A stretch of 64,000 nt of DNA from positions 371,716 through 435,715 of the forward strand of contig DF236950.1 of assembly GCA_000708835.1 (NCBI GenBank), given 5' to 3'. Below the pieces are notes generated by a model. It saw only the letters and a program-made list of their open reading frames with translations, was not told where the DNA came from and did not search any database. How positions within the stretch are numbered: position 1 is the stretch's first letter; every line of letters starts with the position of its first letter. A program made the position numbers and the translations under genes. Origin of the DNA: Klebsormidium nitens (lineage: Eukaryota > Streptophyta > Klebsormidiophyceae > Klebsormidiales > Klebsormidiaceae). Shown in pieces: positions 26,028 through 38,976 of this stretch.

Positions 26028-28009
26028 AGAGGGTGAGGCCAACACTCGCTTTTTAGAAGAAGACGGGTTGGTGATACAAAGTGCGGACAGATATATTCGT
26101 CGCTGCACATGAAGGAACTGCGATACTTCGAAGCTTACACGATTTTGCTAAGGAGTAGTCCGTCAGTCTTAATGGCACAGTAAGACAAAGCCCTTCTTTG
26201 TTGTTCAAGACTCACTGACGTCTGCAAAATCAGTGGTTTTGCACTGCCTTTCTCTCCACACTCCCTTCCTTGAAGAAACTGAGGTTGATCGAGAACGAAG
26301 ATTGTTCCTTTTCTTTTGATTGATTGTCAGAATCTTTGGACAACGATGACCTAACTTTCAATGAGGACCCTGGTTCTGACGCGTGTTGGTTGAAGGGGCC
26401 GTTCTAGTACAAGTACGGTCTTTGGCCATGAACCTTAAGGCTGGCCGGGTGCATTACTCCCTTCCACCTGAGCTCAGCTCAGCTCAGCTCAGAGGCAATT
26501 GCGCTCAGTCCACTGTCAAATGGAGTAGTCGAAACTTGGTCACGGCGGTTTCCAGCTTTTGACTAGGTCGTGGCATATTTCCAGCTTCTCTATAGAGCTG
26601 GTAGTCAAACATACACTAGATTGAAGAGCTCGCGTTCTGCAAGTTGAATTGGCGGCTGATGCAAAACGGCTGTAACATAGTCAATGATACCTTTGAGGCT
26701 GACGCTCTCGTTGAGAGCTGCTTGTAGCTTGGGCTGAGTATTCTGTGTGCAATTTGCAGGTAATCTCCAGTTGTCACAGGCAGCGTTGAGGAAATTGGCG
26801 GATCAGGTGCATCCTTCTTCTAGTGCAGAAGGGGCTGCGCTTCACGCTTCCAATGTATTGTGGACGAGATGTGCTCTCCTCGTGGAAAGTTGCATGTGTC
26901 TTTCATTCGGAATGAACCGGTTCATGTGTGTTCACTCTGGTCATGTTGATGAGAACTCTTATCGTTTGTAGAGGGTCTGGAGCCTAGTCCGTTGCACCCA
27001 CACACATTTGTTGATCGCCTTCATGTCCCATGAGAGTGGGAAATGCATTGAGCACCTTGCATGGGTGTCACATGGCTCTGCAACTCAACCTTCAAGTTGG
27101 TGGCGCTAGGTTGGGTGCACGTGATGTGCTGTCAGTGTTATGTTGATCACGCTACTGGTGGGTAAAGATGCTGCATGGCATGGCGACTCGCACCGCATGC
27201 CCATAGAAATGTATACAAAATCTTGTTTTGAAGGCATGGTTGTCAGAAGTGTAGTAGAAAGTGTTGTAGAAATGATTGTAGGAAGTTCACTGAGTCTGTT
27301 GCTAGTTCAACCGTTTTATGGTTGCGGAGAATGAGCTTATGAGAACAATGCATGGACAAATCCATGGACTGGCGGCCTGATGATTGCCTTCGGGTTAAGC
27401 ACAGTGGTCCATGGCCCGGAAAGTCTATACTTTGCCTTTGGCGCTTCTGCGCTTGCTGCCGACTAATATACCAGGACAAGTTTGATTCCGTTTCCTGAAA
27501 GCATCAAATCGTATGACGTTGCACATATTTGATGAAGTATGAGCAAGTTTGCTACCGTGAGTCAATAACGTTCATTCTTCATGTCTGCAGCCGGCTGTAT
27601 TTCATGTGTCCCAGTCCCCTATACACCCATAAACCTGCCCTTGGCCGGAAACCTTCGAAGCGATCCGCGATTCAAGACAACCTCCACTCTAATAGCTGTG
27701 AAGCCTAGAGGCCGGGAAGAGTCCGAAGCATGCAAAGCGAGTCAACACAGTCAAGAAACCTTCAGTGCGGCAAGAGATGGGCCGCTTAGGTTTAATTTGT
27801 GGAACTTCAAATTTCTTGTCGAAGTCGATCAAACTAGCAAGGCTTTGAAAGCCCTGACCTTACACATCATGCAGGATACGGCTTGCCATGCATGACGACT
27901 TACGCACAGCTCCTCGATCCCATGCTTACGTCTGTTTCAAGGCCAGCAAGGCCGGGATCCACTCGCAACTTCGAACTGCATCAACAAAGCCGCTTGTTCC
28001 TGCTATTCA
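26028..28009. other. Intergenic region between S18 and BTB genes
   Basis: About 2 kb without a supported gene. It contains the S18 3' UTR and the likely promoter of the downstream BTB gene. Open frames such as 26747-26971 and 27581-27895 lack family motifs and fitting splice signals. Confidence 0.5.
26469..26492. repeat. Short AGCTC tandem repeat
   Basis: The pentamer AGCTC repeats four times in an almost perfect run, giving overlapping palindromes. It lies about 440 bp downstream of the S18 stop codon and may be in its 3' UTR or beyond. Confidence 0.8.
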
Positions 28010-30554
28010 ATGTGCGCGACAGTTTCGCTTGAGCGCGCGAATGATCAATCGTGGCTTTTCCAGTTGAGCCGCTCCTGGTCAGCGTTCGTGGGTAACAATA
28101 AGAACCGTAAATTTCGCGGTCCTTCCGCCAAAGCTTTGGAGGTGCTGCACTCTGCTGTTAGTCTGGAAGCTGCTCCATGCATGCGCACTCTTCTGCTTTG
28201 AAGTGGAGGGCAATTCGTCAGAGGGAGGCAGCTCTGCTTCCGGGCCACAATCGCAAGCGGCGTTGGCTGTGGCTTTCTTAGCAATAGAGCCCGCTGACCC
28301 ACTGCTCGTGAAGCCCTGCAAGTTCACCGTCACGCTTCCCAAGGTACTCAAGGGGGGCGATGCTCCGGAAGATGATGCAACAGCCGCCGGCTATGTCACC
28401 TACTTCTATACAGTCAAAATAGAAGAAGGCCCGACCGATGGTTCCTGGATCGTTGTTCAGTTGATGACTCCTCCAACCCTAAGATACCGGCTAGGTCCGG
28501 AAGTCGAGGAGGCAAGTACAATTCTTGCAGACATCAGCCGTCCACCGCCTGCATTTGCTGAAACGGAGATTGAAGTACGCCACTTGCAGGACTCGAACAT
28601 ACAACGTTCGAACCAAATGGTGGTACGGCTCCCTGCGTCAACGAGCCAAGCAAGCTTCCCCCTACAACATTTGGGCAAGTCCAGCGGCGATAGCAGGTGG
28701 AACTTCCATCGGATGGCCGAGAGGGCTCGAAATCCTTATCCTTTGGAGATTGACTTTGAGGTTCGGTGGTCTTTCAGCAACCTGGAGCACTCTGCGCGGA
28801 AATACTTTTTGAATTCGGACGACGAGGAGCTGGAGCTCAAAGCGTCGCTGCTGAAGGACGCCGCAATCAGCGGGGACCTTAATCTCATCTGCAAGGTAAG
28901 CGACGAACTTGACAACAGCTGATGAATCGCTTAAAACATACATCATTTCAACAGCCACGTTTCGCCGCATCAGGCTTTTGCTGTAGTTGGTCCTTTGGAT
29001 ATGGTGGATTGATACAGAATCTTCTCTCGGCCCACGCTGTCAAGCTTCGCGAAGTCTGTGGGGTTGGAGTTTTTTTGCAACATCAGAAAAGTCAACGTTG
29101 GGGTTCTCAGCAACATGCATCATCGAAGAGAACTACTTTCTGACTCGTTGGAAGGAGAGAAGTAAGCCGCGGACTGCAATTGTAGCTTGATACCGAAGCG
29201 TGTCGACTTGGATTCTTGTTTGCTTGCAGGACGGTTCAAAGATAGCCGCACACTCTGCTGTGCTGGCGAGCATCCCCTACTTTCAATCAAAGCTGAAAGA
29301 AACTGGTCTGGGAACCTGAACAACAAGCTGGACCTGCAATTGCCCTGCCCTGCGAAAGCGGCAGTCGTCAGAACGTTCCTCAAGTACGCTTACGGGGATA
29401 TCTCGTCTCTTGATCACGTCGAGCCGTCGAATGCACCTTTTTGCCAGGTAAGCTCGTCCTACTTTTCTGATTGCGAAGCAGATTTCAGCGCATTCCATGT
29501 TGCTTTTCAGGCGCCCTGCAGCTTGCCAAGACAGATTGATAGGCAGAGACACTGTGATAGTACACTGATTTCTCACTTGGACAGCTGTCTTTGTGGTGTT
29601 ACTTCTGCTGACTTACTCTCGATAATTCTTGTCGCACCAACTTGGACATTTGACACGATTTGACATTGCATGACAACAAGAAACACTCAACTGTGCCTCT
29701 CTTTCGCAAGCTGTCTTGCATTCAGATTCGGTGGCCTCGCTTGATGCTCGCTAACATCTCCTCCTCCTTTATCGACTCTGCTGTGTGAACCCTGAAGTCC
29801 CTCTTGCTGCTGTTTATTTTTCTGCTCCTCTCATCTGAGCTACTCATCTATCTCCGTCAGGGTTAAACCAAGCGCAAAAGGGCACCTTTCTTCCTTTCAT
29901 CGTTGCTCTTCTCTGCGGTATAACAAGAAAAATGTAAACTTTCCCCATAGCTGATCAAACTATCGCGGTAATCTGAGGTTTATATATCTCTGAGCTTGGG
30001 AACCCGGCGTTTCGGTTTTGTTCCAAACGATTGTGTGCACTGACCCGAAGGGCGATTACATGTTTAGCTCTTAGGTGCAAACCAGCCGGTGGACATTACC
30101 GGATAGGTTCTGATCTTTGATGGTCCTAATGGGTCCTTACGCGCTAAGAGCATACTAAACTACAAGAAAAGATGCGCAAAATTTTTGAAGCCAATAGCAC
30201 CGTCCTTCCTTCCATCGCAGCTTCTTACGATTGCAGCTTCTTACGATTGCGGCCTTTGTGCAGGAGCTCTTCTCCTTGGCAGAGTCCACAGGGTTGCTCA
30301 AACTCTGCGCGAGCATCAACGATCACGTGCTGGTGACGGAAGATAATGTTTCTTCTTGGCTCAAATGGTTGGCCGAGGAGCACGACTCAAACACTCACAG
30401 AATCTTGGCGAACGTGAAAGAAGTCGTGAAGAGAGCCTTCAAAAGAATGAGGTTCTGGGCGGACGCAACCGTCGACCAGCTTGCATCTCTGGACAAGGTC
30501 GTCAAACAAAAGAAGAGGAAGGATTCAAGGAAGCGTCGTCGCATGAGGTCTTAG
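28010..30554 (+). pseudogene. BTB-domain protein with an apparent one-base frame break
   Basis: Exons proposed: 28010-28091 (tentative), 28204-28895, 29230-29447, 30237-30554. The long second exon encodes about 230 residues with no family I can name. Exon 3 starts with a BTB core (DGSKIAAHSAVLASIPYF, then SKLKE) but meets TGA at 29317-29319. The rest of the domain (LNNKLDLQLPCPAKAAVV, RTFLKYAYGDI) is in another frame, as if one base were missing between about 29285 and 29316. With that base the phase into exon 4 closes. The C-terminus is BACK-like, ending in a basic tail (KQKKRKDSRKRRRMRS) that resembles a nuclear signal. BTB proteins commonly act as cullin-3 substrate adaptors. It could be a live gene with an assembly error or a young pseudogene. 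Confidence 0.6.
30220..30252 (+). repeat. 16-bp tandem duplication containing the splice acceptor
   Basis: The 16-mer CTTCTTACGATTGCAG is followed at once by a near copy ending GCGG, so two AG acceptors stand 16 bp apart (exon starts 30221 and 30237). Only the second keeps the BTB gene in frame. The duplication lies at the end of a 789-bp intron (29448-30236) that is otherwise featureless to me. Confidence 0.75.
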
Positions 30555-31700
30555 AGTGCGGTCGAAGGCTGGTGATAGACCATCGAGATCACAATACTAG
30601 TTGGTTCTTGCGCTGCAGAACCGCTTAATCGGGCTCGTGAAGTGCATAAGTCTGTTAGGTGCCAAAGGCACATAAGCATTTCGAGATTCCATTGGTACAG
30701 ATAAGGCCCGGTGGCCGGCAATGCCAAACACATACTATTTAAACCAAGCATGATCCATACTACTCAGAAGTAAGAATGATCAGAAGCCTGTCTTCAAAGG
30801 TTTACATTGACCCGACGCATAGGGCAGGCTGTCCTTCCAGTATCACGTTTTGCTTATGTTATGTCGTTCTTAATGATCGCGAGCAAGGAGGCTGCCTTCA
30901 ACGTGCGCTGCTGATTCAAGTCAGACACCGACTCACCTGACTCAATGACTGAGCAGAGTGGCATTCACAGCCCTCTGTCATCTGCTCACTTTATACTGAA
31001 TTCACAAGTTTACATGCAAATCCACCCGTTGGGAACTACACTCAATCGTCACATTCATATTATAGCCAAAGCCGCATGCGGTTCGGCAAGCCTTCATTAG
31101 CGATTTGCAATGGTGGATCGCGTGGTCGATCGATGTTCATTCATTATCCGGAAGATGCGCAGCTCCTGGACATCTGCGCGCGCGGCGGAGCACATCTGCA
31201 TCTCGCATTATGCTTAAACTCTACATGCGCGGGCATGTGATTACGCGTGCACTATACACGCAGGCAAATTTGTATCCGGCCAATCTGTATGCATGCTTCG
31301 AACCATCTGCACATTATGGTGGCGGCATATGCAGCGCACAAAACAAACGGTGGATTCTCGCTTCTCAGATTCGTCGATCATTGCGACTCCTGCGTCGGAG
31401 GGTTGTTTAAGCTGCACCGTGCAAGTAACGAATTGACGCATATTGCAAATCAATGCATTCATGGTCAGATCATAGATGAAAGGTATAGTGACGGTTGCAT
31501 TCAAGACTCTGATCCGGAGCAGTTCACTCAAACAACTGAATGCAATCAGTACCATCAGGAAGCATGCAGGCTCGTTGTGGACCGAGACTTGGCATAGTGC
31601 TGGCTCATGCATAAGTAGATGATGTTGGCGCACAACTCAAGGGTTCTTCACGAGATCTATCACTAAAGAACCCGCAGCTAGGTGCGAGGTCAATCTGGTG
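30555..31700. other. Convergent intergenic region, no gene seen
   Basis: The 1.1 kb between the 3' ends of the BTB gene and PEX1 contains open frames on both strands (for example 31105-31410 and 31241-31633). None has recognisable domains, so they are taken as chance. Confidence 0.5.
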
Positions 31701-34700
31701 TCAGGCTAAAGTGGCCCTCTTCCCCTTGCCCTTGCTGTCACCGCTCTGCAAACAAACGTCAAAATCAGGTCAAGGAACATCTTTGGCCACCCACATCGTG
31801 CCCGTGATCAATCGCAGCTTAGGTTGCAAGGGCGAACACAAGCAAGGAGCAAGCAAATATTCGATTTTCACCTCAGCGCAGGAAACGACACCTGCAGACA
31901 AAACCTGCTCTTGCAACATCCGGCGTTTCAAGTCACGACAGAGAACTTGCATATGCACTCGGCAAAAGCTCCACCTTCTGATTCTGTCGGCGGCTTACCG
32001 TCGTGCTCCCTTTGGCGCTCCTGGCGCCCACGAACGAGTCGTAGATGTCGTTCAGCCTCATGCGCTCCGCTGCCGGCACCGACGGGCGCGCAGACAAAGC
32101 CGCTGCCTTGAGCTGCTCCATGCTGATCTCGGGCGAGCCCTGGGTGGGAGGCCCTGTTTTCGGAGGGGTTGCGTCCAGGAAGCGGTGCACGGCGGACAGC
32201 TGCGCGTCGCTCAGGACGGCCTGCAGGTCCGCTCCGCTGAACCCGTCCGTGAGGCGCGCGATCTCGGCCAGGTCCACGTCAGCGGCCAGAGGCAGCTGCG
32301 GACACAGAGGGACTCACGATCAGCGAGAATTGAGCTGACTAGACAACGTTCAAAGATACTGGTCTCACCGCTCTTCGAGTAACGTAAAGTTTCTCCCATC
32401 GTTCAGTCTCCACAACAAAAGAACAAGCAGACTGGTTCCTGAATTCGATGCAATATGAAATCCCTTCGCATGCATTAGCATCGAAACCAACCTGGTACGA
32501 CAGCGCTCTACTGAATATGCTCCAAGGCCGGCGAATGCGCCGCAATCCACCCCCACCCGCGCCTCGTGCGCCCCTCACCTGCTTGGCGAGCACCCCGAGG
32601 ACGTCCCGCCGCTCAAACTCGTTCGGGAAGTCGCAGAGCAGCAGCTTGTCGAGTCGCCCCGGGCGCAGCAGCGCGGCGTCGATCATGTCGGGCCGACTGG
32701 TCGCCGCAAGCACAAACACCCCGGTCAGTCCCTCCACGCCGTCCAGCTCAGTCAGCAGTTGGTTGACCACCCGGTCGGTCACCCCGGTGTTGTCGTGGCC
32801 GCGCTTGGGCGCGATCGCATCGAACTCGTCGAAGAAGAGGATGCACGGCGCGGCGGAGGAGGCGCGCTTGAACACGTCGCGGACCTGGAAGGTGGGCCGG
32901 TTAAGATGGTCGAACGAGGAAAGACGCGTTTTGAATGCTGGGTCAAAGAAGCTTCGTTTGTGGTAGAGGACCGACAAATTAGATGTAGGATACAGTAGAA
33001 AAGCAAGGGGGCCTGTACGCAGTAAAACTTAACATTCCTGAAAGATCTCGAATTCACAGGGCACAGCCACGCATTCCTCAAAGCGAGCAGGCAACTTATC
33101 CGTCCACATGGAAACCGGTCTCAAGCCCAGGCATATTGGGTTAAATCTGATCGGTTAACAAGGAAAACCCTGTAATTGGTGAAGCTTCTCATCTGTGCCA
33201 CAACCTTTTGGACTACGCGTTTGTATTAAAGAGAATCTTCGTCAGCAATCATAAAATGGTCATACAAACAGCATCTCCGAAAAGCGGCGTGGTCGTCCCC
33301 ACTCACCGACTGCTCGCTGGCCCCGATGTACTTGTTCAGCAGCTCGGGGCCCTTCACCCCGACAAACCGCAGCCCGCACGCGGCCGCCGCCGCGCCCACG
33401 ATGTGCGTCTTTCCACACCCCGGGGGGCCGTACAGCAGCACCCCCGACCGCAGCCGCAGCGGCGCTGACGCAAAAAGGGCCGGAAACTTGGCCGGTAGCT
33501 CCAGCGTTTCTTGTAGCGCTTGCCGGACTTCCGATAAACCCCCGACGGAATCCCACCCCTGCTTGGGCGCACCGTCCGCGCCCCCAACTGCAACGCCGCG
33601 CATGGCCGCCGGCACAAACCCGTCCCGCGCTTCCGTAAGGTCCTCTTCCGACAGCTCGAAACCGCTCGGCACTCCCCCGGGAAGGTCCGCTTGCTTCGGA
33701 GTATGGACTTCGTGTCTGCCTGCCTCAGATGCTTCTTCCATTTTCTCCAATTTGCCGTTTCCAGGAGACGCATCGTCATTCCGAAAAGCGCCTGTTGCCG
33801 CATCTTCTCGGCCCGGAGTGTCCCACCTCACGGCAGCCGTCGAAGGCCCTGCGGAACCATCCCCCGCAACTTCCGCCTGGCCCCCCGTGCCCACACCCCG
33901 CCCTACGGGGCCTCCCAGGTATCGTGCGGCCGCAGCATGGGTGGCTCGATCAACGAAAACCTCAACATCTGTCGCATCGTAGCCGTCCAAATGCTGAGCG
34001 GCCTCTCGAGCGACACCTGGCGCAAGCTGCAAGCCCTTCGCCGCAACCGCTGACGTCAGCATGGCTGCACGATCCCCGGGCGCAGGGGTGGGAATCTCGA
34101 CGTGGAAGTCGAAGCGGCCCGACGCGAGCAGCGGCTTTGCGAGAGCCTGAGCGGACTTGGCGATGGCGAGGAAGGCAACCGCAATCGGCTGCCGGTCGCC
34201 GTCACCTGGAAAGACATGGTTATTGCTAAGTATAACGGTCGCGACGAATTGAACAAACGCTGTCTGTCCTAAGTTTTTTGAGGATGCCAGAAGACGGACG
34301 GCCAAAGAAAAGAAAACGCCCACAAAGCAGCTTACCTAACATACAAGTGGCTCATTAGACCGCCTCTACCAGCTGCGAAGGACAAGCGCTGCTCGTCAGA
34401 AGCTGCCAAATGGAAAGCAAGACCCATAATTTTCCGGCAGTCCTGCTTTTGAGTCGTCGCAAAGCTTGAAACTTTTGTTCATCCTCACCTTGGCAGTTGT
34501 CCAAGATGTCCGCCAAACCTTCGGCAAGCGCCCGCGCCCCTTCTGCCGCGTCCCCCATCTCCGGCCCCTCGTGCGAGCCCGCTACGGAGTTCAGATCGTC
34601 CAGAATGACCAGCGCCGGTGCGCACTGGACCGCGTCCGAAATGCGCCTTTCAATCTCTGCTCGGACCTCGTGAGGTTTGTGGGCGCCGTTCCCGCCCGCC

Positions 34701-37700
34701 AGCTGGCCGCAGCGAATCACCACAGGCTTGGCCAAAATGGAGGGATCCCCCGCCAGGGCGTGAGCGATGGCAAGTGCCAGGCGGCTTCGCCCACTGCAGA
34801 TAGGGCGCGTAGTAGATGTAAAGGCGACTCGGAGGAAGCAGACCAATCGTGAACAAAGACAATCTCCAGAAAGCATGTCGATATCCATTTGTACGTCGTA
34901 AAAACCGCTCGACCTTGTGCAAATCAAGGTTAACTGCGCAGAGATCAGTTGTACACAACAGAAGCGAGTCCTTGAAACGAACTTATTCACGGAACCAGAA
35001 ACGACGAAGCGCGAGCGACGGCTGCTCAAGGGTGACGTCTTCTTGAAAGATGAAAGCACTCGTAATCCATTCATGTGACTTTCAAAGGCGTCTTAACCCC
35101 TCACCTGGCCTGCGACCCATGTAGGAGAACGGCCCCCGGAAACGGCGTACCCAGCCGCTTTAGCTCCTGCCGCAATTCAGACGACAAGCACGGCTTCAAG
35201 CGGCTCAAAATGGTGTCGGCCGTGCCGCGCAGCCACTCCATGCTCTCTAAAGAGGCTCCCTCTAAGCCCGCTTCGCTCGACGCGTCGCTTTGCCTTTCCC
35301 ACCAGAGAGGGGCTCCCAGCTCGACCGCCAATGTTTTCCGCCCTAGATGAGCGCCGTTGTGGTCAGAGGCCTGCATAGCGGGTGCACTCCCAATGTGCAA
35401 CTCGTTGTCTACGAGGAGAAACGACGGCGCATGCTCGGAACTGTGGTCTTCTGGCAAGCTTGGGCTTGTAGGGGCTGGAAGTTTTGGCATCATGGGGGGC
35501 AAAACAGGGCCGGAATAGATCCCCCCGCCGCTTCGCTGATAAGGGCTCGTCGGCGACCCGTGGGCTCTGTTTCCTGCGCCGTGGTTCGCTCCCTGCCCTC
35601 CGTGCGGGGGCGAACTCACCAACTCGGCCAAAAACAGGGCCTCGCTCGGCTTTCTGTCCCCACCCCGCCTGCTGTGGACATCGAACTGGAGAACAGTCCC
35701 GCTCTGTATCGGCGCCCCTGGAACACAAACAGGTGGCGTCCCGCTTTTGCGCTCTACTGATTTGCTCGGAGTTCCCAACTGAGTCCCATCGACCTGTGCC
35801 GCGATCCAACTCGCGACAATCTTCTGAACTGCCACGTCGAGAAACGCCGCCCCCCCCGTGGGGCTAGCATGCGTCCCGTTCAGGCGGCCGGTCTGGCTGA
35901 CCCCATGCTCTGAGGCCGGGTCGGCTGACTCAGCACCCGATTTGTCCAACGCAGCGGCCAGGTCGAAGAGGGAGCGGTGGGCGCGTCCGATGGCGGGAGG
36001 GGGTGCGACGTCCTGGCCTTGTGGGTCGGCTACAAAACAGAACCGAAGCAAAACTGGTCACCCACCGAAGAAGATGTGGAGAGATATATCTCGATTTTCC
36101 ATTTCGCCGTCTGTGATGTCTTGAGAAATGCCATGACTAGAACTAGGTGCTTCGACTGATGCAAGGGTGCAGTATGAGACTCTTTGAAAAGAGACTCCAG
36201 CATCGCAGCACCAACCATTTACTCAAGCTCAATACAACGCCAGTGGGCACACAAGACGTTGAACACCACCTTCTCGAGGCGAACTTGCCAAGAGACACAG
36301 AGAGACGGAAGTAACTCCAAGCTTTTGAGACGCACCCTCTTTCTCTTGGTTCGCTCCCTCCTGCTCCCAGGGCCGCTTGTTTCGGCTGGTCTTGTGGCGT
36401 GCCCGGACGAGGGGGTGCAGCCTGAGCCGAACGGAAGGAGGCTTATCCGGAGAGGCACAGGGGACCAGCTTGGCACCTGCAAAGGGAATGTCACAGCTTC
36501 GATACAGGGTACGGGAAAGGCTCAGAAAGACCAACGGTTCGCGAACAGGATATGGCAGCGGGACTGAAAGCGCAGAAGCGGATTTGAAAGCAAGCTTCCC
36601 ACTTCATTCCCCGTCTTCCCCTCAAAGCAAGTCAAATGCCACATCACAGCCAGTATACACTGACTGTTGTAGAATCAACGGCTCAAGTACAACTCAAATC
36701 AATATTTGCTCTGGCCTGAAAACGAAACTCACGAGCAAAGGGCTCCAACCCGAGCTGCGCCAGCAGCGGCGCAGCAATCATCACATGGCCCCTCGCCACC
36801 CGCTCATCCAATCGCACGCGCACGACCACCTCCGATGCCGGAGCAGCGGGTGCCCGACCCCCCACATCGTGGCCCCCTCCCCTGTGACCCCCATTCCCAA
36901 AGAACGCCTCATGAAGGGTCTTTGCTGGCCCGCTCTCTGTCCCCTCGTTTGACACTCCGTGATTGAGCCCCTCTACATTGTCGGATGTAGCGTGTTTGTT
37001 CCTCAAACACAGTTTTACAAGGAGCCCTTCCTCGAATCCGGTGAGCTTTGCGGTGGTGGGGGAGATGAACACGGTGGCCGTCGGTTGAAGCGAACACAGC
37101 AACTTTCCAAACTTCAACTCTTTCACCAGCTGAGGGTCTAGCACCTGCACCCGGAGCCAGGCCGGCTTGATGGAATTGGAAGGCTGAGGGATATGGGCCC
37201 CCTCCGGGGGGGGTGCTTTCAGGTTTGACTTGCGCTGTTTTGGGGCAACTGCTAGCTCTGTCCCCTGGACCAAGCGCACCAGGGGGGCGGGCGATGTGGA
37301 TGTGACGCGCAGACGGAGCTGGATGGTGTTGCGAATCCAGATGGGGAACTCCTGGCCAGACGCGAGGACGCCGACCTGAAAATAGAATTGAAGGAGGTAC
37401 AGTCAGCCAGGCCAAAGTTTACCAGCGGCTTTGTGAGAACGTGCCTTGAAGGAACAAGAGACGGCTTGCACCACCAGCGCTGACTGCCCGCTTTTAAGGA
37501 CTTCGGACATTTGATTTGCAAGAATCAAATCGCAGGCACAGGTTCTTTTGAAAAAGATAGTTCGCACTGTGCTCCCTTTCCATAACGCATTTTCTCAATG
37601 ATCAGGCAAGGCCTGGACACTATCGCTATCTCAATTTCTCAGCCCTAGTTCAGGGACCATCAATTGTTTTTACGACAGCACACCTGGCTGAGCAGCTGCT

Positions 37701-38390
37701 CCTCGATGTAGTCCTTGTTGAGCTCCAGTATCTCCCAGTCGTCTTCGTCCGCTGGCTCTACCATAATCATTTCACCGTCCGCAACATCTCTTCGAGCTCG
37801 GACTCCAACTTTGAGGCCCGCAGTGAGCCCCAAGCAGCGGGCCAGGCTGCTGGGAACCTGCAGACCAGCATGGAACAGAGACATGGTTAGAAAGCCTTCT
37901 GGTGAGATACTAGAAGAAGGCAGAGACCAACTAATTGAGAGCATGGGGAGTGGTTGTTACGACGATGCCGACTGAACCGGTAAACAGCAGAAACATGCAC
38001 CACTCAGACTTTTTGCATTCCGTGTGCCGTAGAAAAAACATGCTTGGAACCAGCATTCTTGAATGAAAATAGCGACCACACCACACAGGTGAATTGCCGC
38101 TGGCTGGGCAAGCCAGTTGCAAAGCACAAGAGAAGGTTGAGAGTGCTCACCTCCAGTTCATTGCCGCTGGACGCTGCTCCAGCCCAAGCAACGTGCCACT
38201 TTTTCCCCCCTCCCCGCTCACCATAGTTGACCCCACTGAAAGGGTGTACGTGGCCCTGTGCCTCCAAACTAGTTACTTCAAGGATTAGGGGCAGCGGGGG
38301 CGGCCTCTTTCCAAACAGGCCCTGCAGAACCACTGGAGGAAGAGAAACAAAGGACGTAGGACTATGTACAAGCCTGATACTAAACTCCAT
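31701..38390 (-). CDS. PEX1: Peroxisome biogenesis AAA ATPase PEX1
   Basis: Ten exons: 38390-38151, 37857-37684, 37375-36733, 36476-36336, 36029-35105, 34793-34489, 34205-33307, 32884-32579, 32295-31999, 31745-31701; 1324 residues, longer than the roughly 1130 of Arabidopsis. PEX1 with PEX6 extracts the PTS1 receptor from the peroxisome membrane. The N-terminal domain starts [10 protein letters not shown]. The first ATPase domain has a changed Walker A, GSQASGRS (704-711), with Arg where Lys is expected, and a normal Walker B (LVILDD, 769-774). The second is canonical: GPPGCGKT (1069-1076), LFFDEFD (Asp-Glu 1128-1129) and the PEX1-typical block [16 protein letters not shown]. Exons 3-5 and 7 carry long low-complexity inserts that explain the extra length. 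It is divergent from the mL53 gene. Confidence 0.95.
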
Positions 38391-38976
38391 TGCAGTCAAT
38401 GCGTTCAAAGTGCTCTACCTACATGCAAGAGCAGACCGGTCCTCAGCTTCAAACAAACTTAGCTGCCCGCACTTGCGCAAACTCATTGGATTGGTCTTGT
38501 TGCTCATTGTTATTGTGCAGCACAATGAGGATGACTACTCCCCCAACAGTGACACGAAGGACGCTTCTTCACAGATTCTCAGATGTCTCTGCAAAATGAA
38601 AGGCAGGAAGCTGACTCAGAATATTGGCTGCTGAGCAAGCTGCCAACTAGAGCAGCATGATATTCCGGCCACCGATTAGGGTTTGCTAGGGTTAAGTTTT
38701 TGGTTTGTTAAGTACCATTACCTAAGTGGCCCGGCCCGGGCCGGCAGCCATTACCATTGACATTCAAGCAGACGTAGGCCGCGGCAGCCAGATACAGCCA
38801 GCTGGCTCCATGGATATGAAGAAGGCTAGAGATCTAGCTAGGACACCGCATTCCGAATGGAAGGAAGAGCGACAGAAAGCGCTGCAGGTGTTGAGATTGA
38901 TGCATTGACACTGCTTTAGAAGGGCATTGGCACCTTTTTCAAACCCTGGTTGATCAGCGGGCAATAGGCTGGAGCC
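38391..38976. promoter_or_regulatory. Shared promoter between PEX1 and mL53 genes, with telo-boxes
   Basis: A 586-bp spacer separates divergent starts. Two telo-box-like motifs, TAGGGTTT at 38677 and TAGGGTTA at 38687, stand in tandem. A GC palindrome (GGCCCGGCCCGGGCCGG) lies near 38729. Telo-boxes are common in plant promoters of translation-machinery genes, which fits mL53. Their function here is inferred. Confidence 0.55.

Noticed and set aside
29285-29320. Programmed -1 ribosomal frameshift in the BTB gene
   Set aside because: No X XXY YYZ slippery heptamer is present in the zero frame and no obvious downstream structure; the second BTB gene lacks one too.
33326-34229. Long plus-strand open frames opposite PEX1
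   Set aside because: Mirror frames of the PEX1 exon 34205-33307; composition is Pro/Arg/Ala-rich, as expected for antisense reading.
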